A DNA stretch of 64,000 nucleotides, from assembly GCA_050953365.1 (NCBI GenBank), contig JBMNMN010000006.1, positions 62,001 through 126,000 of the forward strand. The letters are read 5' to 3'. Both the position numbers and the translations under genes were made by a program. The notes beneath the pieces were generated by a model. It was given only the letters and a program-made list of their open reading frames with translations, was not told where the DNA came from and searched no databases. This document shows positions 49,965 to 56,827 of this stretch, piece after piece (within the stretch, counting starts at the first letter, position 1; each line of letters opens with the position of its first letter). The stretch is from UBA1426 sp050953365. Lineage in GTDB: Bacteria; Bacillota; Clostridia; Peptostreptococcales; Anaerovoracaceae.

Positions 49965-51185
49965 ATGGAGCCATACATTGCCGAGCCTCTGCCAAAAAGC
50001 GGCCGGAAAGTGATTCTTCAAGGCAACGAGGCTTGTGCAAAAGCAGCAATATATGCAGGATGCCGTTTTTTTGCCGGCTATCCCATTACCCCTTCTACGG
50101 AAATAATAGAACTCCTTTCTGCCGAAATGGCCCAAGTCGGCGGAACCTTCATTCAAATGGAAGATGAAATTGCTTCCGCTTGCGCTGTCGTCGGAGCCAG
50201 GTGGGGCGGTGTAAAAGCTATGACTGCCACTTCGGGCCCGGGCTTTACTCTAATGCAGGAAACCATAGGATATGCCGCTGTTACGGAAACGCCTGTGGTT
50301 ATCGTCAATGTTCAAAGAGGCGGACCCTCGACAGGGCAGCCTACCATGTCTTCCCAACAAGATATTTATCAGACAAAATACGGCAGCCACGGCGATTACG
50401 AGATCATCGCTCTGGCGCCTTCTTCTGTGCAGGAGATGTATGATTTCACCATTCGAGCCTTTGAGCTTTCGGAGAAATTTCGTACCCCGGTGATCCTGCT
50501 GGCCGATGAGATCGTGGGGCATATGCGGGAGAAGATCACCATCTACGACGGGGAGCGCAAAATACGAGGAGGCTATCGCAATTATGTAGTCTCTCCCCAG
50601 GAGGATTTTTACACCGGAGGGAATTGCCTGGTGGAAGGGCAGCTTCATGATGAAAACGGCATACGGGTCGGCCACTTGGCAGCAAAAAGCGGAGAATTCA
50701 TACAGAGCATCAGCAGCAAGATCCTGAATCATATGGATGAAATACAAGATGTAGAGACCTATTTTATGGAAGATGCGGATATAGCCATACTGGCTTACGG
50801 CTCCGTCAGCCGCTCCGCTCTCAATGCGGTGAAGTCCGCCCGGGGCATTAAGTTACCTACGGAGAAAAAGGAAGGAAAACTGGGATTATTGAAGAGACTT
50901 GTAAGACTGCGAAGGTCGAAGGAAAAGAATTCATATAGCCATCTGAGCATGGGTCTGATTAAGGTTAACATCGTATGGCCCTTCCCTGAAAAGGAAATTC
51001 AGCGGTTGGCGGAAAAGTGCCGGTACGTTTTCGTGCCGGAGATGAACGTGGGGAAATACAGCAGAGAGGTGGAAAGATGCCTGAAAAATGCCACAGTTAT
51101 ATCTCTGCCTAAACTCGGCGGAGAGATACACAGCCCCCACGAACTGCTTGAAGCCATTGCCAAGGGGGTGCAAGAAAGTGAATAG
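49965..51185 (+). CDS. korA: 2-oxoacid:ferredoxin oxidoreductase, alpha subunit
   Basis: The 406-residue product carries the alpha-subunit core GNEACAKAAIYAGCRFFAGYPITPSTEIIE, MEDEIASACAVVGARWGG and TATSGPGFTLMQE, the standard pattern of 2-oxoglutarate/2-oxoisovalerate ferredoxin oxidoreductases that cleave 2-oxoacids to acyl-CoA with ferredoxin reduction. A basic insert of about 35 residues (KLGLLKRLVRLRRSKEK) sits before the C-terminal domain. The ATG at 49965 follows GGGAGGGA; a further 23 upstream codons are open but lack a ribosome site. The substrate is not fixed by motif. Confidence 0.9.
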   Translation: MEPYIAEPLPKSGRKVILQGNEACAKAAIYAGCRFFAGYPITPSTEIIELLSAEMAQVGGTFIQMEDEIASACAVVGARWGGVKAMTATSGPGFTLMQETIGYAAVTETPVVIVNVQRGGPSTGQPTMSSQQDIYQTKYGSHGDYEIIALAPSSVQEMYDFTIRAFELSEKFRTPVILLADEIVGHMREKITIYDGERKIRGGYRNYVVSPQEDFYTGGNCLVEGQLHDENGIRVGHLAAKSGEFIQSISSKILNHMDEIQDVETYFMEDADIAILAYGSVSRSALNAVKSARGIKLPTEKKEGKLGLLKRLVRLRRSKEKNSYSHLSMGLIKVNIVWPFPEKEIQRLAEKCRYVFVPEMNVGKYSREVERCLKNATVISLPKLGGEIHSPHELLEAIAKGVQESE

Positions 51186-51981
51186 ACTAATGGAACGGTA
51201 CTTACGGCTCGATGCGCTGCCCACCCTGTTTTGCCCGGGGTGCGGCAATGGAATCGTTCAATATGCAGCCATCGCCGCCATTGATAATTTGGGCATCCGC
51301 AACGAAGTGGCGTGTGTCAGCGGTATCGGATGCTCCTCCTGGATCCCCTGTTATTTCAATATGGATGTGCTGCACACCACTCACGGGAGGGCCCTGGCTT
51401 TTGCTCAAGGATTGAAATTGGCCCAACCGGACAAAAAAGTCATAGTTTTTACCGGTGACGGAGACTGTCTCGCCATCGGGGGAAATCACCTGCTCCATGC
51501 ATGTAAGCGGAACATCGATTTGACTGTTATCCTTGTAAATAACCATATTTACGGGATGACGGGCGGCCAGAAATCTCCCTCTACACCGGAAAACGCCATA
51601 ACGAAAACCTCTCCATGGGGCGCCTTCGATGAGCCCATGCAGGGGGCGGAAACAGCTATGGGTCTTGGCGCTACCTATGTTGCCCGTTGGACCACCGCCC
51701 ATCCGGTGCAGCTGCAGAGGAGCATCGAGGCCGGGATAAAGCACAAGGGATTTTCTCTTATTGAAGTCATTTCGCAATGTCCCACTCAGAGCGGTAAAAG
51801 CGTTTACGGAAATAAAGATCCTGCATTTATCATGAAATATTTAAAAGAGAACAGTTTCGTATATAAAGAGGGAAAGGATGAACCCCCGGGCAAAATTAAG
51901 TGCGGAATTCTGGTGCATGACAACGACAAACCCGAATATATTGAGCGGATGCTAGCCACAATGAGGCAGTTTGGAGCGTGA
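51178..51981 (+). CDS. korB: 2-oxoacid:ferredoxin oxidoreductase, beta subunit (ThDP)
   Basis: The 267-residue product binds thiamine diphosphate: FCPGCGNGIVQYA at the N terminus with the cluster cysteines, GIGCSSWIPCYFN, and the ThDP motif VFTGDGDCLAIGGNHLLHACKRNIDLTVILVNNHIYGMTGGQ. It overlaps the alpha gene by 8 bp; the GTG at 51178 has GGGGGTG upstream, and an ATG four codons later is the alternative. The HTTHGRALAFAQGLKLA stretch is typical of this group. Confidence 0.92.
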   Translation: MNRLMERYLRLDALPTLFCPGCGNGIVQYAAIAAIDNLGIRNEVACVSGIGCSSWIPCYFNMDVLHTTHGRALAFAQGLKLAQPDKKVIVFTGDGDCLAIGGNHLLHACKRNIDLTVILVNNHIYGMTGGQKSPSTPENAITKTSPWGAFDEPMQGAETAMGLGATYVARWTTAHPVQLQRSIEAGIKHKGFSLIEVISQCPTQSGKSVYGNKDPAFIMKYLKENSFVYKEGKDEPPGKIKCGILVHDNDKPEYIERMLATMRQFGA

Positions 51982-51985
51982 GAGG

Positions 51986-52195
51986 ATGAAAATCAGCATT
52001 GATAAAAATCTCTGCAAAGGCTGTGGGATCTGCCTTGAAATATGCCCGAAAAAGGTGTACGGACTTTCCCAAAAAAGAAACAGTTACGGCAGCCCCATGC
52101 CGGAGGCGGTGTCGGAAAGCGAATGCATCGTATGCAGACTGTGCGAGCGATTGTGCCCGGATGCGGCCATCAATGTGGAGGAGGGACGAAAGTGA
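51986..52195 (+). CDS. korD: 2-oxoacid:ferredoxin oxidoreductase, delta (ferredoxin-like) subunit
   Basis: The 69-residue product is a two-[4Fe-4S] ferredoxin with CKGCGICLEICPKK and CIVCRLCERLCPDAA. It passes electrons from the ThDP site to free ferredoxin. It lies between the beta and gamma genes, 4 bp after beta, and overlaps gamma by 4 bp. Confidence 0.92.
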   Translation: MKISIDKNLCKGCGICLEICPKKVYGLSQKRNSYGSPMPEAVSESECIVCRLCERLCPDAAINVEEGRK

Positions 52196-52743
52196 GATTA
52201 AATGTTAGGTTTGCCGGTGCCGGAGGGCAGGGAGTAATTCTTTCGTCCGTTTTGTTGGCGAAAGCATATGGATTAGGAGAGGACCTTAATATTACCCAGA
52301 CCCAAAGCTATGGGCCCGAGGCGCGAGGCGGAGCCTGTAAGGCTGAAGTAATAATATCCGATGAGGACATAGATTATATGAAAGTGGACGATGTGGATGT
52401 CTTCATCGCCTATAACCAGAAGGGCTATGATAAATACTGCGCGGATTTAGAAGAGCACGATATGGTGCTGATTAACAGCACTTTGGTGGAGACGGTGAAA
52501 CCCGGCTATTATGAGGTGCCGGGGACGGCTATTGCGGAGGAAATGGGAAAACCCCAAGTTGTTAATATGGTTATGCTGGGGGCGCTGACTAAGTTGCTTC
52601 CCAAGCTCCACTACGATAAAGTCATGAAAGCCATAGAGGAAGACTTTCCTGCCTCTTTAGCCGTAAGCAACATGGAGGCTTTCGACAGAGGTTACAAATA
52701 TATGGAGCAAGAGTTGGCCACCAGAGCCAAACAACAATCATAG
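52192..52743 (+). CDS. korC: 2-oxoacid:ferredoxin oxidoreductase, gamma subunit
   Basis: The 183-residue product has the gamma-subunit signature VRFAGAGGQGVILSSVLLAKA and TQSYGPEARGGACKAEVIIS. The GTG at 52192 overlaps the delta stop (GTGA), with GGAGGAGG nearby, giving translational coupling; the longer open frame from 52042 is antiframe to delta and is rejected. It ends the alpha-beta-delta-gamma operon. A 211-bp gap follows with a large palindrome. Confidence 0.92.
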   Translation: MRLNVRFAGAGGQGVILSSVLLAKAYGLGEDLNITQTQSYGPEARGGACKAEVIISDEDIDYMKVDDVDVFIAYNQKGYDKYCADLEEHDMVLINSTLVETVKPGYYEVPGTAIAEEMGKPQVVNMVMLGALTKLLPKLHYDKVMKAIEEDFPASLAVSNMEAFDRGYKYMEQELATRAKQQS

Positions 52744-52782
52744 AACGCAAGTTGAAAAGGGTGTCTGCTATTTTATAAGTAA

Positions 52783-52917
52783 TTTCTGGGAGCATAGGTT
52801 TACGCTCCGGCGAGTACAAGCAAGTGCCAACTGGGCAGGATGGGCCGACTAGATCGTATGGCACGCAGCGCGTCGCTCATCGAGCGGGAGTGCAAACCTA
52901 TGCTCCCAGAAAAAATT
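52783..52917. repeat. Long imperfect palindrome (about 135 bp) between korC and scfB
   Basis: A 19-bp perfect stem, TTTCTGGGAGCATAGGTTT with its complement, closes the element and continues with mismatches (CTCC, GAG). An inner GTGCCA/TGGCAC pair lies inside. The outer ends lack a proper U-tract in either direction, so it is not a textbook terminator, though it sits between convergent genes. A MITE-like element or a structured RNA are possibilities. Confidence 0.75.
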
Positions 52918-52954
52918 TTACAATCTGTAAAAAGTGTCCGCATCAAATACAACG

Positions 52955-54298
52955 TTATGCCAGCGCTGCCCGAATTCCGATAGCGCATTCTAATCTTTTC
53001 TTTTCCATTTCGCAGCCCATTTCGTAGGGTATTGCAATGGTCCCGTTCATATTATATGCATTGGCATGACAGCCGCCGCTGCAATAGAACTTTGCCCAGC
53101 AGGATTGACACTTCTCCTTGTTGTAAATATGGGCTTTGTTAAAATCCTCAAAGAGTCTGTTTTCAAAGGACTCGTGGCAAACGTTCCCTAACAGGAAATC
53201 AGGATTTCCCACAAACTGGTGGCAGGGATAGATATCTCCCTCGGGAGTAACGGCCACGTATTCCGTTCCGGCGCCACAGCCGGCCACTCGCTTGTACACG
53301 CAGGGACCCTGTTCAAGATCTACATTGAAATGAAAAAATTCAAAGGTCTTCCCTGCTTGAGCATATTCAAGATATAGATCTGCCAATCTGTTATATTCTT
53401 CAAAGATCCGAGGCAGATCCTCCTCTTTCAGAGCATAGCTCAAAGAAGGATCCGTCACAACGGGCTCCACGGAGATATTACGGAAACCCAGATCCGCCAA
53501 GTGTTTCACGTCTTCGGCAAAATCCAGATTGTCCCTGGTAAAGGTGCCTCTGACATAATAGGTTCCTTCGCGCTCTTTCACGAAGTCCAAATAATTGCCA
53601 ATAATTAGAGAATAAGTACCCCTGTCGTTGGGTGTTTTCCGCATTCTGTCGTTGATTTCCGGTCTTCCGTCGATGCTGAGGATTACGTTCTCCATATTGT
53701 CATTGATAAAGTCGCGTTTCTCTTTGTCTAAAAGCAGGCCGTTGGTGGTGATAGTGAAACGAATATTCTTTCCGTAAGCCTTTTCCGCTTCCCGTCCGTA
53801 GGCCACCAATTGCTTAACAATGTCAAAATTCATCAGGGGCTCGCCGCCGAAGAAGTCGATTTCTAAATTTCGGCGGGTGCCGGAATGGGTCAGAAGAAAG
53901 TCTATGGCTTTCTTTCCCGTCTCATAAGAAAGCAGGGAACGCTGCCCCTCAAAAGCGCCCGTATCCCCGAAACAGTATTTACAGCGCATGTTGCAGTCGT
54001 GGGCAACGTGCAGGCACATGGCTTTGATGATTGGGCCTCTGCCTTCCAGTATCTCCGTTGTGATCTGCTCATCGTCGGAAAAGAGCATGCCATCTTGTCT
54101 AAGGGCTTCGATCTCATCAAACGCATCGTTTATTTCCTTTAAGCTATATTTGGCGCTTAGCTTTGCAATGATTGCCTCTCTGGATGCCTCCGGGTAAAAG
54201 TCCAGGATATCGTAAACGATATCGCTTACGATATGGATGGCCCCGCTGTCGATGTCCATTACGATATACAGTTCTTTAAATTTAAACTTGTGAATCAT
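52955..54298 (-). CDS. scfB: Thioether cross-link-forming SCIFF peptide maturase (radical SAM/SPASM)
   Basis: This enzyme installs Cys-to-residue thioether bonds in the SCIFF precursor. The 447-residue product starts MIHKFKFKELYIVMDIDSGAIHIV, has an N-terminal peptide-recognition region, the radical SAM motif CNMRCKYC at residues 102-109, and a C-terminal SPASM region with auxiliary-cluster cysteines (CGAGTEY, DIYPCHQF, CQSCWAKFYCSGGC). All motifs are intact. The precursor gene scfA lies 159 bp upstream on the same strand. A small hairpin sits between the only good ribosome site and the ATG. Confidence 0.94.
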   Translation of the reverse strand: MIHKFKFKELYIVMDIDSGAIHIVSDIVYDILDFYPEASREAIIAKLSAKYSLKEINDAFDEIEALRQDGMLFSDDEQITTEILEGRGPIIKAMCLHVAHDCNMRCKYCFGDTGAFEGQRSLLSYETGKKAIDFLLTHSGTRRNLEIDFFGGEPLMNFDIVKQLVAYGREAEKAYGKNIRFTITTNGLLLDKEKRDFINDNMENVILSIDGRPEINDRMRKTPNDRGTYSLIIGNYLDFVKEREGTYYVRGTFTRDNLDFAEDVKHLADLGFRNISVEPVVTDPSLSYALKEEDLPRIFEEYNRLADLYLEYAQAGKTFEFFHFNVDLEQGPCVYKRVAGCGAGTEYVAVTPEGDIYPCHQFVGNPDFLLGNVCHESFENRLFEDFNKAHIYNKEKCQSCWAKFYCSGGCHANAYNMNGTIAIPYEMGCEMEKKRLECAIGIRAALA

Positions 54299-54310
54299 TC
54301 AATAATAAAT

Positions 54311-54331
54311 AGCGCAAAAAGCGCTTCCTTT
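54311..54331 (-). promoter_or_regulatory. Hairpin between ribosome site and start codon of scfB
   Basis: Reading leftward, AAAGGA (54326-54331) is followed at once by AGCGC-TTTTT-GCGCT (54325-54311) and then 12 bases before the ATG at 54298. Unfolded, the ribosome site is 27 bases from the start; folded, the hairpin would shorten the distance to about 12. Confidence 0.5.
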
Positions 54332-54420
54332 CTATCCTTACTAGTATAATTTTTCTAATGCAATCTCATTCTGCGCAATATGACATGAATGAGGAATGAA
54401 TGAGGATTTTCCTCCTCCAA

Positions 54421-54446
54421 GAAAAAAACAGCGGGGTTGCTGTTTT
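54421..54446 (-). terminator. Intrinsic terminator (attenuating) between scfA and scfB
   Basis: On the minus strand AAACAGC-AACCCC-GCTGTTT is followed by a run of T (the A-run at 54422-54428). It lies 12 bp after the scfA stop and would leave most transcripts with scfA only, giving more peptide than maturase. Confidence 0.85.
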
Positions 54447-54457
54447 TATCCGAGGAT

Positions 54458-54604
54458 TTATCTGCGCTTTGTGTTTTCGCATTGTTGGTTTGCCACGGTG
54501 CAGGAGGTCTTGCAGGCGGATTGGCAGGATGTCTGGCATTCGCCGCAGCCTTTGCTCGCTGTATTCTTCAATGTCGGTTTCGCAATTGTTTTGATGTTTT
54601 TCAT
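54458..54604 (-). CDS. scfA: SCIFF (six-cysteine-in-forty-five) ranthipeptide precursor
   Basis: This 48-residue peptide reads MKNIKTIAKPTLKNTA, then a core with six cysteines at residues 20, 23, 27, 31, 35 and 42 (CGECQTSCQSACKTSC, then C), ending NTKRR. That spacing and the ACKTSCTVANQ stretch are diagnostic of SCIFF, the near-universal ranthipeptide of Clostridia. GAGGAG lies at good distance upstream. A near-consensus promoter (TTGACA 54706-54711, TAGAGT 54683-54688, 17-bp spacer) precedes it. The gene is too short for standard ORF cut-offs. Confidence 0.95.
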   Translation of the reverse strand: MKNIKTIAKPTLKNTASKGCGECQTSCQSACKTSCTVANQQCENTKRR

Positions 54605-54615
54605 TGACGTCACTC

Positions 54616-54722
54616 CTCACTTCACTTGCTTATGAATTCCGATAAGTATATCTGTCGGGATCTACTTAACGTAACGTAGAATACTCTAAATGAAATTCCG
54701 GACTTTGTCAAGAATCCCTTAC
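54616..54722 (-). promoter_or_regulatory. scfA promoter/leader, copy 1 of a 107-bp direct repeat
   Basis: This segment immediately upstream of scfA contains the promoter TTGACA (54706-54711), 17-bp spacer, TAGAGT (54683-54688) on the minus strand and most of the untranslated leader. An identical 107-bp copy lies at 55729-55835 in the same orientation, inside the neighbouring insertion element. Confidence 0.85.
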
Positions 54723-54776
54723 GGTTGAGACGGTGTCAAGTTGTTGTGGAGTTTTTGCTTGACAACTCTCCCGATG

Positions 54777-55733
54777 TTATGCAACCAAACCCCGTTGCCG
54801 ACCATAAGACCGGATCAGGATCTGTGTTGCAGTATTGACCGCCGGATTGTATTGTTCTTTTTCGAATATACTCCAGTCCCAACAACCATGAATTGCATTT
54901 TGTAGCCGTTTTTTCCCATACTCCTTTAGAATACTCCTGTTTTTTTCGTCTTCAGGTCGTCTGAAATCCTTTCCTGAAACGCTGCAACCGTTTCTTGTAT
55001 AGACTCTAAGTTCTGCCATCTTGCTTAGGCCAGCTTCGCTCCAACCCATAGGATTTCTGCTTAATCTTTCCGAATACACATGACTTACTAAACCTTCTGT
55101 GCAGCTACCTATGATATCTTTTGTATATCTTCGCACAATTCCGTCCCAATTGTTTACAACATAACGGAGGAAGTTTCGAACCCGCTTCTCTTGCTTTGGT
55201 CCCTTGCAAAGAGACAGCATTTCTCGAATGAGGCTTGTCACTTTTTCCAGGCTCTTCTCTTGAACCGCCTGCCTTATACGGTGTCGGTAATTTTGTTTCG
55301 GAAAGGCCGCTGTCGCTTGTTTTAAGTGCTTCTCAAAGTGAAATCCATCCATAACATAGTGACAGTCGGCAAGCTCCTCCATTCCTTGCTTGATCCATGG
55401 AGCCCCATCACCATGAAGATAGATTCTCTCGATTTGATTTTCTTCATAAGCTTGTGAGATGTACCCGCCTACCGTTTCCCAAGCCTCTTTTGTTTGATGA
55501 ATGGTGGAGGTAAAGTGTACCGGATTCATCAGGACATTTCGCCCTTTATGGACGGCTTGGATTCCTTCACTTAACGTAATCAATGGAACCATGCGGTTTT
55601 TACCTTCCTGTAGATGAACGTGGTCTTCATCGGCAAAAATATGTAGTTCCGATGCGACTCGCTTTTCTTTAGGGGCTGCCTTTTCCAGTTTTCCCACTGC
55701 TCTCAACTTATTCTTTACCGTCTGGCGGCTCAC
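54777..55733 (-). pseudogene. ISLre2-family (UPF0236) transposase, 5'-truncated
   Basis: The remaining 318-codon frame has the family landmarks HIFADEDHVHLQ, GYISQAYEENQIERIYLHGDGAPWIK, CHYVMDGFHFEKHL and CTEGLVSHVYSERLSRNPMGWS. Full-length members are about 450-480 residues, so about 150 N-terminal residues are missing. The frame now begins with a GTG inside the duplicated scfA leader (55731-55733), and transposase sequence starts at 55728. It could be transcribed from the duplicated promoter, but is very unlikely to be active. Confidence 0.88.
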
Positions 55734-55835
55734 TTCACTTGCTTATGAATTCCGATAAGTATATCTGTCGGGATCTACTTAACGTAACGTAGAATACTCT
55801 AAATGAAATTCCGGACTTTGTCAAGAATCCCTTAC
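55729..55835 (-). repeat. 107-bp direct repeat, copy 2 (duplicated scfA promoter/leader)
   Basis: It is identical to 54616-54722 at an offset of 1113 bp. The promoter elements fall at 55819-55824 (TTGACA) and 55796-55801 (TAGAGT), reading into the truncated transposase. Sequences on both sides of the two copies differ, so the repeat boundaries are sharp. Confidence 0.92.
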
Positions 55836-55959
55836 TGTTTCTTTCCTTAAAACTCCACAACTATTTTACACTATCTACGGTTGAGACAGGGCCGACAATG
55901 CCGTTCACAACCAGCCCGTCAACCGATTAATAGGGTTAGTCAATTATTAGGGTCAGCCA

Positions 55960-56375
55960 ATTAATAGGGTTAATCAATGGTAAATACAACAACGTTAGGC
56001 CTATTATCTTCAAATTATGCCTCCAAATCTCGCTTTCAATCGTAAGAATAGGTATAAATCAAGCAAATCCAAGTCAATTAGGCCTATAAAATCAAGAAAA
56101 GTAGGGTTACACCACAGCCTACAAAACGATTTTAAACCTATACCCCGACCTTTGAGGTTTCGAATTCCGCTTCCGACGGCAAGAAATAGGTTTAATTCAA
56201 GTCATATCAAGGGCGGTTATACCTATAAAATCAAAAATAGTAGGGTTACAACACGGCCAGCAAATTGGTATTAGACCTATATGCCACCCTTTCGGCTCCA
56301 AATTCGGCTTCTAACACCAGAAAATAGGTTCTATCCGAGCAAAATCAAGCCCATAAAGGCCTATTTTAGATTACA
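55960..56375. repeat. Intergenic repeat element, copy 2, with an internal tandem unit of about 134 bp
   Basis: This region aligns with the reverse complement of 20295-20565. It also repeats within itself: AGGCCTATAAAATCAAGAA at about 56080 and ACCTATAAAATCAAAAA at about 56220 both lead into AGTAGGGTTACA(A/C)CAC and then (A/G)ACCTATA. A third partial unit reaches AAAGGCCTATTTTAGATTACAC near 56375. Short frames that cross it are not credible genes. The gap 55888-56827 contains no gene, only this and the following repeats. Confidence 0.75.
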
Positions 56376-56382
56376 CTATCTC

Positions 56383-56520
56383 AAATCAGGTTTCAGGGGC
56401 GTACTTCGCTTTTCACCAATCAGGTTTCAGGGGGGCTGCGCTTTTCGGTAATCGGGTTTGAAAGGGGTGTTTCGCTATCCAACAATCTGGCTTCGGGGAC
56501 GTGCTTCGCTTTCCACCGAG
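56383..56520. repeat. Four degenerate tandem units of about 34 bp
   Basis: The pattern AATCAGGTTTCAGGGGCGTACTTCGCTTTTCACC recurs four times with substitutions and small deletions (starting near 56383, 56418, 56450 and 56484). Confidence 0.75.
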
Positions 56521-56616
56521 CTGGCAAACGAAATGTTTTCCTGCCACTTATTAAAAAAGGAAAATCGCAGGGCAGTTTGCTCCACCCTGCGAAATATTGT
56601 ATCGTTTTTTAATCTT

Positions 56617-56746
56617 ACAGGCTCAACCCCGACAACTGACATACAGGCTCAACCCCGACAACTGACATACAGGCTCAACCCCGACAACTGACATACAGGC
56701 TCAACCCCGACAATTGACATTCAGGTCCAACCCTAACAATTGACAT
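56617..56746. repeat. 26-bp tandem repeat, five units
   Basis: Units of ACAGGCTCAACCCCGACAACTGACAT at 56617, 56643 and 56669 are identical; the fourth (56695) has one change and the fifth (56721) several. There are no spacers, so this is a minisatellite and not CRISPR. Confidence 0.92.
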
Positions 56747-56756
56747 TGAACCCTAA

Positions 56757-56796
56757 TAAAGGGCCCTTGCGATACGATTCGCAAAGGCCTTTTAAT
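56757..56796. terminator. Hairpin terminator at the end of the nhaC gene
   Basis: GGCC-C-TTGCGA and TCGCAA-A-GGCC form a long stem with a short loop; TTTT follows on the plus side and CTTTATT on the minus side. It lies about 30 bp beyond the stop of the leftward antiporter gene, which it most likely serves. Confidence 0.7.
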
Positions 56797-56827
56797 CACG
56801 TTTGTTACCATCTAATGCATTTTCAGT

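Larger units (their letters stand above)
54732..55875 (-). mobile_element. Damaged ISLre2-type insertion element upstream of scfA
   Basis: Related ends face each other: GGTGTCAAGTTGTTGTGGAG from 54732 and, on the other strand, AGTGTAAAATAGTTGTGGAG ending near 55872. TACGGTTGAGAC occurs directly outside the left end (54720-54731) and just beyond the right end (55876-55887), consistent with a target duplication, though the exact right boundary is uncertain. Between the ends are the 3' two thirds of a UPF0236-type transposase and the second copy of the scfA leader. The 5' part of the transposase gene is gone. Confidence 0.75.

Noticed and set aside
52042..52191. Longer N terminus for the gamma subunit of the oxidoreductase
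   Set aside because: The segment is out of frame with the ferredoxin-like delta gene that clearly occupies it; the GTG at 52192 with GGAGG is the proper start.
54366..54620. 84-residue minus-strand frame over the SCIFF region
   Set aside because: It is another frame of the true scfA gene, whose six-cysteine product is unmistakable.
56017..56274. 85-residue frame at 56.0 kb
   Set aside because: It lies wholly in the repeat element, is rich in Arg/Ser/Lys from repeat words, and has no counterpart frame in the inverted copy.
56458..56691. 77-residue frame over the 34-bp and 26-bp repeats
   Set aside because: It simply reads through minisatellite units, without a ribosome site or family resemblance.
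56617..56746. CRISPR array
   Set aside because: The 26-bp units are directly contiguous with no spacers and no cas genes are near.
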